Source: JAKZVK01 sp965248255
Lineage (GTDB): Bacteria > Acidobacteriota > Terriglobia > Bryobacterales > UBA6623
Direction: 5' to 3'
DNA: 64,000 nucleotides
NCBI GenBank assembly: GCA_965248255.1
Contig: CBDFIW010000002.1
Coordinates: 620,001 to 684,000 of the forward strand
Part shown: piece after piece, positions 46,759-54,471 of the stretch
Numbering within the stretch: the stretch's first letter is position 1
Layout of the letters: each line of letters begins with the position of its first letter
Program-made: the position numbers and the translations under genes
The notes under the pieces: model-generated
Databases searched by the model: none
What the model saw: the letters and a program-made list of their open reading frames with translations, nothing else
Told to the model about the DNA's origin: nothing

Positions 46759-47670
46759 ATGCCCGATCCCACAAGCCAAACCGAAAAGTCCGGACTATCT
46801 CAATCAGACATAGCGGAGGGACTACGTCGAGTCGGCCTCAAGGCCGGCGACATTGCGCTCGTTCACTCGGCCATGCGGAACTTCGGCTATATCGAGGGCG
46901 GTGCCCCTACGGCTGTGGAAGCCCTTCTCGAAGTCCTCGGCCCGAGCGGCACGCTCGTGGTCCCGACCTTTACGTTTGCTCATGAAGCGGAGGACGATCC
47001 GATCATTGATCCCCGAGAAGATCCCTCTGAGATGGGAATCATTTCCGAGACCGCGCGCCTGCGGCCGGACGCTGTGAGAAGCACAGCCTTTCGCCACAGC
47101 TTTGCCGCCCTCGGCCGCCGGGCGCGGGTCATCACGGAGGTGGATCCGTCCCTGTCTTCCTTTGACTTACGCTCGTCTTTTGGCGTCATGCTGGCTCTGA
47201 ACACGCAGGTGCTCTTGTTTGGCATGACCTATGCCAGCTCGACGAGTCATCACTTTGCCGAGTGGGTATGCGACGTACCTTACCGGCGCGCCATCCCGAT
47301 GACCGTCAAGGTCCGCCGCGCCGACGGCTCGCTCGCTTCACAGCCCATGATCGACTATCAGCCGAAAAGCGAAGGCGGGTCCTACTATGGTTCGCGCGGG
47401 CCTGATTTCAACCGGCTGGGCAAGATGCTCGAAGACCGGGGCCTGGTCGGCAGGACGTTCATTGGCAACGCGGCGGTTCGTCGTTTTGCGATGCGTGACT
47501 TGATCGACTTGGCGCAGGGCGAAGCAGCCCGGGACTACAACATCTTCCGAACCTCCGAGGGTCAGTCCCATTCCTTCACGCAACTCGATTTCGGCAAGAT
47601 CATCCTCAGCCCCGAGAGGCTCGATGGCGCTGGCCGTCCGGATCGGTACCAATGGTGCGTGAACCAGTAG
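46759..47670 (+). CDS. Aminoglycoside N3-acetyltransferase (AAC(3))-like protein
   Basis: 303 residues with the AAC(3)/YokD fold: DIALVHSAMRNFGYIEGGAP, VEALLEVLGPSGTLVVPTFT, GIISET-type loop GIISETARLRPDAVRSTAF, the HSFAALGRRA segment, and the HHFAEW motif near residue 180. These enzymes move an acetyl group from acetyl-CoA to an amine. Chromosomal members far from resistance genes, as here beside racemase-like and DUF3830 genes, more likely act on a metabolite or peptide than confer drug resistance. The ATG start follows a 290-base non-coding gap. Confidence 0.88.
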   Translation: MPDPTSQTEKSGLSQSDIAEGLRRVGLKAGDIALVHSAMRNFGYIEGGAPTAVEALLEVLGPSGTLVVPTFTFAHEAEDDPIIDPREDPSEMGIISETARLRPDAVRSTAFRHSFAALGRRARVITEVDPSLSSFDLRSSFGVMLALNTQVLLFGMTYASSTSHHFAEWVCDVPYRRAIPMTVKVRRADGSLASQPMIDYQPKSEGGSYYGSRGPDFNRLGKMLEDRGLVGRTFIGNAAVRRFAMRDLIDLAQGEAARDYNIFRTSEGQSHSFTQLDFGKIILSPERLDGAGRPDRYQWCVNQ

Positions 47671-47932
47671 AACCTATCTCATAAATGGCACGCACGAGGC
47701 TTGGTCCTCAGGGTAGTGGGACACCTCGCTCTGGGCTAGCTGGATCAGCACGTGCCAGCGAGGACTTATGGGACTTCCAAGCAAAGATGGGCAAAGACTA
47801 GCCAAGGGATGATCTGATCCGTCCACGAACGCCGTTTCAGAGCAGCGTGGCCCCGTCGACTTGCCCGGCTTGCTGACTTTTCGTCTGCGTGGAAGACCGA
47901 TGCAACAACTGTGTCGCACCCACCGTGGCTTG
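47671..47932. other. Non-coding gap between AAC(3)-like gene and nuclease remnant
   Basis: About 260 bases. A minus-strand frame of 95 codons crosses it but has no family features and overlaps the end of the reconstructed nuclease gene, so I treat it as chance. No terminator is evident. Confidence 0.4.
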
Positions 47933-48239
47933 CTAGTCCGCAGGTGCTTCATCAAAGTCAATGTAGTTATCGGTCAAGCACTTAAAGCCAAACCATTCTA
48001 ATGTCCAACTACCTATGCTGTCCTCTATAGAGACTACGTCGTAGTGGATTCCTTCTATCGGCAGATAATGTCGGTTCTCTAGCCAAAGGCAGCACGCAGC
48101 CAGCCTCTGATTCCGGCGGAGCCTAGTCATCAGGTGTTGCACGTTTATAACAGGCACATCGGAACTTTGTACGTGGACTGCGCCAATCGAGGTTTCCGAC
48201 GCAACAGCCCATGTGAGTTTGTACCGTTCGTCAACCCTA

Positions 48240-49333
48240 TTGAATCCCGCAAATTATTATGACACTTTTTGACAGTGTGGAGCATCTATATATGTATGGG
48301 CAACCCCAAAGGTGTGAAGCGGGATTTCAAGGCGCTGGAGAAGCGCCGTTTCGAAGCGATGCGGCTGCTCCACCAAGGCCACAATCAGTCCGAGACGGCG
48401 AGACGGCTGAACGTCGCTCGCCAAACCGTCAGTGAGTGGCGGCGGCAATACCGCGAGCAGGGTGCGGCCGGACTCCGCCAGGCCGGGCGCGCCGGACGCA
48501 AGCCGCTCCTCGATGCCGCACAACGCGAACGCCTGACGTCGCTGCTGCTGGAAGGCCCGGAAGCCCACGGCTTCCCAACGCCCCTGTGGAGCTGTCCGCG
48601 GGTGGCTCGGCTGACCGGAGACGAGTTCGGGGTCGCATACCACGCAGGCCACGCCTGGAAGATCCTGCGAGCGCTCGACTGGAGCCCGCAACGCCCGGCC
48701 GGAAAGGCGCGCGAGCGCAACGAAGAGCGGATCCGCACCTGGAAGCGCAAGACCTGGAAGCGCATTAAAAAAAAGCCCAAAACGAAGGCCGTACGCTCGT
48801 CTTCATCGACGAAAGCGGATTGAGTCAGAAGCCGCATCGCTGCCGCACCTGGGCGCCACGTGGCCAAACACCGGTGCTGCAGTTTAACTTCAACTGGGAG
48901 AAGCTTTCCGTCTCGGCGGGGCTGACGCTGCGTAACTTCTACTTCCGGCTCTATCCCGGTGCGATCGGCAAAGAGCAAGTGACCGACTTTCTCAAGGCGT
49001 TGGTACGTCATATCGATCGCCCGCTGCTGATCGTCTGGGATCGGCTGCCGGCGCACCGTAGCCGCCTGGTGCAAGAGTTCATCGAACTCTCCGAAGGCCA
49101 CATCGCAACCGAGTACTTGCCACCCTATGCGCCGGAGTTGAATCCGGTGGAATACATCTGGGCTTACTGGAAGCAGCACGAGTTGCCGAACGTCTGTCCG
49201 AAAGACTACGGCGAGCTGAACGAGCGGGCCCGCAAGGCACTCCGCCGCATGTACCGCAAACCGCGTTTGATCACGGCCTTCTGGAAACAGTCTTCTCTTT
49301 GTTTTGACTGACTCTATATTATGCGGGAGTCAA
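48240..49333 (+). mobile_element. Second-type IS630-family element, copy A (1094 bp)
   Basis: Ends are imperfect inverted repeats (TTGAATCCCGC on the left; TTGACTCCCGC read inward from the right), flanked by TA at 48238-48239 and 49334-49335. Inserted in the PD-(D/E)XK gene. Copy B (53219-54312) differs by two bases that I can see in the coding part. Confidence 0.93.
48269..49311 (+). CDS. IS630-family transposase made by programmed -1 frameshift (copy A)
   Basis: Two frames. The first (48269-48823, 184 codons) has the helix-turn-helix SETARRLNVARQTVSEWRRQ and ends in a Lys-rich stretch. The second, in the -1 frame, is open from a stop at 48766 to 49311 and holds the catalytic triad in VFIDESGLSQ, LIVWDRLPAHRS and LNPVEYIWAYW. 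They overlap at A-AAA-AAG (48769-48775), part of a run of eight A, placed in phase for -1 slippage. The fused product reads KRIKKKAQNEGRTLVFIDES, about 347 residues. Without the shift only the DNA-binding half is made, a known way to limit transposition. No separate start is needed for the second frame. Confidence 0.9.
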
Positions 49334-50597
49334 TAAGACACGCTCGAAGGGTTTCTGGAAGAGTCCGCGCCTTTTCCATCCGATCATGGACTTGCTTGAT
49401 TCCCTTCTGAATCTCCTCGGATCGCTCTCGAACCTCCCGAGGTTCAGCAGGTTCGATAAACGACTTCAGCTCAATGAGCAGGCACTGCCGCTCGTCGTCT
49501 GAGACAATTGCGAGATCGATCTCCGATGCTTTGCCCCATTCGGGAACTTGCCCATGCCAGAATCTAAATTGCATACCGGAAAGCCCTTCCACTAGACGTT
49601 GTCTGGACGCGATCTCTTTGCCTTGGCTCAGTGCCGAGTAGGTACTCTTCTCCTCCGGCAATCGATTCAGGAGAACTGATAAGTTGCGTTCCATTGAGCT
49701 GTTCAGGAGCAGACTGGGTGATATTGCGACCACCGATGGGGATAGCGGAATGATCGGCTGCAGCGCTGGATCGGGATTCGATTGACCACGTGCTCCATAC
49801 GTCAGGATTTCAAGGATCGCGCCGACCGTCTCCTCCAAGACGCCGCTGTATCGCCGAACACGCCGCCGAATCTCGTTCATCTCCATAAGGAGGAGTGCTC
49901 TGGAAATACCCAAACCTTGACAACCAAGCTCGGCTGCGGCTATTCGCGCGTTGAAGTGTGTGAAGGCGGGGACCCATAGGACTCGAGCTACCTGTCGGAA
50001 CTCGCTCAGGGTGAAATGGGGAAACCTCCAATCCTCAGGCAGTGCAAATTGACTGTCGATGGCTGGCGCTAGTGCTTCGAGGCCGGCATGGACGACCTTG
50101 CGGGTTGAGATCGTAGTCAAACGAATCCCCACGGAGCCGCACCGATGCTCTTACCCGCCCCGGGAACGACTTGTCAACCAAATCGATGATCGACGCATCG
50201 ATCTTGTTTGGCATGAGACGATCATATGCCTCAAACCGAGTATCACTTCTCATCAGACCTGACGATTTGATCCTGGTCCCCTCGAGGTTGAGCGCAACGT
50301 GTCCACAACTTGCATGGTCGAAGGCCGCGGTAAAATTCATATACCGCATCGCCAATTCGGATAGTTGCCAGGCGGCCGAATACATCCTATCCTCGTACGT
50401 CTGCGGAATCTCCCCTCCGGGCGAGCACGTGCGGATCAGCCATTTGAGAGGCCACTGGGCGTGAATGATCAGATTGTCGACAAGTGAGAACCATTCATGT
50501 TCGGTCCTTGAATCGCCTCGGATGATGTCACACATCACCCGCTCCTCGCAGAACGCGAGGAAGAACCATCCCGCCCGCGCGAAAGGTTCGCGAACTA

Positions 50598-51427
50598 GGG
50601 CGTGTTAACACTAACGTAGGGTATCGAAACGTAGAGCCTCGACGATGAGGGCGAAGTGGAGGAAGGCGAGGAACATGACGTCGAGCTTGTCGAAGCGGGA
50701 GAAGATGCGGCGGAATCCCTTGAGCCGTCGGAAGAGTCTCTCGATCTCGTTGCGGCGGCGATAGAGCGCTCGGTCGTATTCCCACGGCTCCAGGCGGGTG
50801 CGCCGGGGCGGCACGACGGGAATCCATCCGAAATCCAAAGCCAGTTGGCGTGTCTGATCGTCCTCATAGGCGCCGTCCATCAGCAGCGGCAGCGGCTCGG
50901 GCAGTGGCCCCAGACCACCGAGCAGTTCGCGGCCCTGCTGGGCGTCGTGCGCTTGGCCGGGCGAGAGAGCGAAGGTTATCGCCGTTCGAGCATTTGCGGC
51001 AACCATATGAATCTTGGTGGTCCATCCGCCGCGGGATTTGCCGATCGCTTGCGGACCGTTTTTTTTAACGCGCCCGTGCCGTCGGGATGAACCTTCACGA
51101 TGGTCGAGTCCATTGACACGGCTTCGATTCGGATGCGGACCAGCTGCTCGCGCTGCAGTTTCTCGAAGACGGCGTCGAGCACGCCGTTCTTCGACCAGCG
51201 GTTCATGCGGGTATAAATGGTGTGCCAGTTACCGAAGCGTTTAGGCAAGCCGCGCCATTTGCAGCCCTGCTCGGCGACATACAACATGGCGTTCAAAACC
51301 GTGAGGTTCGGCAGGCTCACATTGCCGCGCTGGCGGGGCAGGACCGGCTCGATGCGGCGGTATTGCTGCTCGGTGATCTCCATACCTCCGAGTATAGCAG
51401 CTTTTGCGACTTAGTGTTAACACGCCC
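50598..51427 (-). mobile_element. IS5-family (IS427-type) insertion sequence, 830 bp
   Basis: Perfect 20-base inverted repeats including the target: 50595-50614 and 51411-51430 (CTAGGGCGTGTTAACACTAA). The element proper starts GGGCGTG, with TA as the duplicated target on both sides (50596-50597 and 51428-51429). Inserted in the 5' part of the PD-(D/E)XK gene; the uninterrupted site reads C-TA-G. Confidence 0.92.
50611..51383 (-). CDS. IS5-family transposase made by programmed -1 frameshift
   Basis: The first frame starts MEITEQQYRRIEPVLPRQRG (DUF4096-type, ATG 51383), carries LPNLTVLNAMLYVAEQGCKW and the first catalytic Asp in AVSMDSTIVKVH. The second frame, ending at 50611, has LLMDGAYEDDQTRQLALDFG and YRRRNEIERLFRRLKGFRRI. 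A run of eight A on the coding strand (51059-51066) lets the ribosome slip -1, joining GALKK to NGPQAIGKSRGGWTTKIHMV, the normal middle of IS427 transposases. The fused protein is about 257 residues. It looks intact. Confidence 0.9.
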
Positions 51428-51505
51428 TAGAATGTTCTCCAAATAACAGGCATCAATCTCCCGTTCGGCTGCGCGCAACTCCTTCGAGATTCTGTCCTCG
51501 GACAT

Positions 51506-52033
51506 TCCACTACCCTGGCGTGCTCATCGTGGCGATCTATACATTCGATGTTCTCATAAACGACAGTTTGCGAATCTCACGTTGAGCGAACTCCCTGGCT
51601 CAGGAAGGCAAACGGCGTAAGATGGATCCAAGAACAGACGACCAAAGGGTGGGTACTTTGGATGAATAACGCCCTACTCGTAGAAGTGCCCTGAAGACCT
51701 CTCAGCGAGGTGGGCCTCCACACGGGGCTGTGGATCGATCCACCCTGACAGCGTGGCGTTTACCTATCGGCCCACGCGACCAGGAGAGAGTTACGGCGTA
51801 CGGTTAAGGTCCGCAGTCCGCCTATTCTTCGGCGAATGCCCATCTGAACAGGCAGATAGATGGTGCGGTTCGTCTTGTCCCTCAACCGGCGCCCGCAACC
51901 CAGGCTGAGAACTCGTTGCGTTCGGGTAGCCGCTCGTGTACCATTCCGTTGGTAGCTGACGAGATCGGAAATCCCGCAATGAAGGATTTGGGGGAGGCGA
52001 TGGATAATGCCCCCTCCGACAAGAGGATTCAGA
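51506..52033. other. Intergenic region between divergent nuclease and sialidase genes
   Basis: About 530 bases that should hold both promoters. It contains copy B of the dispersed repeat (51757-51840) and, before it, a GC palindromic stretch (CTCAGCGAGGTGGGCCTCCA near 51701-51720). No gene is seen. Confidence 0.4.
51757..51840 (+). repeat. Dispersed non-coding repeat, copy B
   Basis: Counterpart of 40861-40940, with the shared blocks GCGTTTACCTAT, GGTTAAGGTCCGCA and TCCGCCTATTCT. The hairpin stem is partly lost here (GCGTAC against GTCCGC). Confidence 0.55.
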
Positions 52034-53218
52034 ATGCAGACGCGAAGGAACTTCCTAGGGCAGGCAGCGGCTGCCGTAGGAACGACGGGCGTCCTCGCAG
52101 TGCACGGCGGCATCGTTGTTCCACGGAGGACCATCGCCGCGCCAAACCCCCCGCCTGACTCCGCCAAGAAGCCCCGCATCAAGAACTTGCGGCATGTCGA
52201 GATGTATCGCGAGCCCACCAACTTCTGTGCGGACGTACAGGTGGAGAAGCTCGACGGGGGAGAGATGGTCGCGGTCTTTGGACGTGACCCTGGCCTGGAG
52301 CACATCGACGCAGGGAGCATCCCCGTGATCCGATCCCGGGACCATGGCCGCACCTGGGATCAGAAGAATCCTGTGACCGTCTTTCCGATCGGCGACGACT
52401 ACGGATGGTCCACTCCGAGCATCAGCAAGCTGTCGGACGGTCGCCTTGTTGCGGTCGCTTATGGCTACGAGTTGCTCACGGAGAGCGGCGCGCCGGATTT
52501 CGGGAAGGGGTATGCGGGCGTTCTGAATCCTTCCGGCGGATCCGACTTCGTGAACCCCCATGTGGCCTGGTCCGAAGATCGCGGCCGCACTTGGACCCCT
52601 CCGCAGAAGGTTCGCATCGCGCCCTTGCGCCTGGCCGCGGTTCGCGATGCCATTGTCGAGCTGCCCGACGGAGCACTGCTGCTGGCCATATCCGGTTTGC
52701 GCTCCCGGCATCCCATGCCGGAGGTGGGCGGCGGAGAGACCTGGACGGCTTTCGTCGTGCGTTCGACCGACGGCGGCCGACAATGGCATTACTGGGGAAC
52801 GATGGCCTACGACCCGCTGAACATTCGTTCCTACTGGGAACCCGCTCTGCTGCGGCTGCGCGACGGCCGTTTGCTGGGCATGATCCGCGCACCGCAGTGG
52901 GCCGGTCAATACCGCAGTGGCGGCTACTTTTTCATGACCGTGTCGGACGGTGGTGGCGCCAGTTGGAGCGAACCGAAGCGGACAGACATCTTCGCCTTTG
53001 GGAATCCCGCCGACTTGCTCCAATTGAACGACGGTCGTGTGGTTTGCACTTATGGCCGACGGCGGCCGCCATACGGGGTGTTCCTGGCCGTCTCCGACGA
53101 TGGATTGAGCTGGGATGGGACCGAGGCCACCCTGAGGGAGTACAAGATACCCCAGAACGCCCGCCTTCGTGGAGCCGGCTTCCCGTTCCACATAGGCTAT
53201 GCCAGCTCCGTACAGTTA

Positions 53219-54312
53219 TTGAATCCCGCAAATTATTATGACACTTTTTGACAGTGTGGAGCATCTATATATGTATGGGCAACCCCAAAGGTGTGAAGCG
53301 GGATTTCAAGGCGCTGGAGAAGCGCCGTTTCGAAGCGATGCGGCTGCTCCACCAAGGCCACAATCAGTCCGAGACGGCGAGACGGCTGAACGTCGCTCGC
53401 CAAACCGTCAGTGAGTGGCGGCGGCAATACCGCGAGCAGGGTGCGGCCGGACTCCGCCAGGCCGGGCGCGCCGGACGCAAGCCGCTCCTCGATGCCGCAC
53501 AACGCGAACGCCTGACGTCGCTGCTGCTGGAAGGCCCGGAAGCCCACGGCTTCCCAACGCCCCTGTGGAGCTGTCCGCGGGTGGCTCGGCTGATCGGAGA
53601 CGAGTTCGGGGTCGCATACCACGCAGGCCACGTCTGGAAGATCCTGCGAGCGCTCGACTGGAGCCCGCAACGCCCGGCCGGAAAGGCGCGCGAGCGCAAC
53701 GAAGAGCGGATCCGCACCTGGAAGCGCAAGACCTGGAAGCGCATTAAAAAAAAGCCCAAAACGAAGGCCGTACGCTCGTCTTCATCGACGAAAGCGGATT
53801 GAGTCAGAAGCCGCATCGCTGCCGCACCTGGGCGCCACGTGGCCAAACACCGGTGCTGCAGTTTAACTTCAACTGGGAGAAGCTTTCCGTCTCGGCGGGG
53901 CTGACGCTGCGTAACTTCTACTTCCGGCTCTATCCCGGTGCGATCGGCAAAGAGCAAGTGACCGACTTTCTCAAGGCGTTGGTACGTCATATCGATCGCC
54001 CGCTGCTGATCGTCTGGGATCGGCTGCCGGCGCACCGTAGCCGCCTGGTGCAAGAGTTCATCGAACTCTCCGAAGGCCACATCGCAACCGAGTACTTGCC
54101 ACCCTATGCGCCGGAGTTGAATCCGGTGGAATACATCTGGGCTTACTGGAAGCAGCACGAGTTGCCGAACGTCTGTCCGAAAGACTACGGCGAGCTGAAC
54201 GAGCGGGCCCGCAAGGCACTCCGCCGCATGTACCGCAAACCGCGTTTGATCACGGCCTTCTGGAAACAGTCTTCTCTTTGTTTTGACTGACTCTATATTA
54301 TGCGGGAGTCAA
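53219..54312 (+). mobile_element. Second-type IS630-family element, copy B (1094 bp)
   Basis: Same ends and length as copy A, offset by exactly 4979 bases, flanked by TA at 53217-53218 and 54313-54314. Orientation is the same as copy A. Confidence 0.93.
53248..54290 (+). CDS. IS630-family transposase made by programmed -1 frameshift (copy B)
   Basis: Same two-frame layout as copy A with the slippery A-AAA-AAG at 53748-53754. The first frame differs by two residues (RLIGDEF for RLTGDEF, GHVWKIL for GHAWKIL); the second (DDE) frame is identical. Fused product about 347 residues, apparently intact. Confidence 0.9.
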
Positions 54313-54471
54313 TAGACAGCGGCGAAATCTTTACGGCCTATCACCTCTTTGATGAGGAGGGCCTGCAGGTCCTCGAGGGAGCGATCTTTGAATTGGAGTA
54401 GGCTAACAATGATGTCGGCCCAACTCCACGGCCTGCAACGGGTAGCTTCTTCAGATACGTAATCGTAGGTA

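Larger units (their letters stand above)
47933..51505 (-). pseudogene. PD-(D/E)XK nuclease-like gene, split by two IS elements and a frameshift
   Basis: Four pieces form one ancestral gene of 547 codons. Start ATG 51505 (MSEDRISKELRAAEREIDAC), cut by the IS5-type element 50598-51427. It then continues as ENILVREPFARAGWFFLAFC. An extra base near 50095-50103 joins YDLNPQ to VVHAGLEALA. It is cut again by the IS630 element 48240-49333, then continues RACLRVDERYKLTWAVA to FDEAPAD (stop 47933-47935). Each IS is removed with one TA copy. Residue arithmetic closes exactly with a single surplus base. The nuclease core lies at residues 384-403: Asp386 (EIDLAIVSDD), Glu401 and Lys403 (LLIELKSF), followed by an arginine/glutamate helix. 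The first 350 residues match no family I know. Function is unproven; phage or plasmid restriction is one possibility. Confidence 0.85.
52034..54401 (+). pseudogene. Tat-exported BNR/sialidase-family protein, split by IS630 copy B
   Basis: The first part runs from ATG 52034 (AGAGGA upstream): twin-arginine leader MQTRRNFLGQAAAAVGTTGV, then a beta-propeller with Asp-box motifs SRDHGRTW, SEDRGRTW, STDGGRQW and VSDGGGASW, and catalytic-type residues of exo-alpha-sialidases (SIPVIRSRDHGRTW carries the early Arg). Removing the IS at 53219-54312 and one TA continues in frame: GYASSVQL then DSGEIFTAYHLFDEEGLQVL, stop TAG 54399-54401, 423 residues. The insertion removes only the last 28 residues and adds 11 from the IS, so partial activity is conceivable. 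Substrate unproven; many such proteins are not true sialidases. It precedes a DUF1549/DUF1553-DUF1501-symporter run. Confidence 0.88.

Noticed and set aside
46759..47670. AAC(3)-like gene as an acquired antibiotic-resistance gene
   Set aside because: No integron, resistance neighbours or flanking IS pair; it is collinear with metabolic genes.
47674..47961. 95-codon minus-strand frame after the AAC(3)-like gene
   Set aside because: It overlaps the end of the reconstructed nuclease gene in another frame and has no coding signs.
48820..49311. Second frame of the IS630-type element as an independent gene
   Set aside because: Its apparent start is a TTG inside the catalytic motif FIDESGL; translation needs the upstream frame plus a -1 shift.
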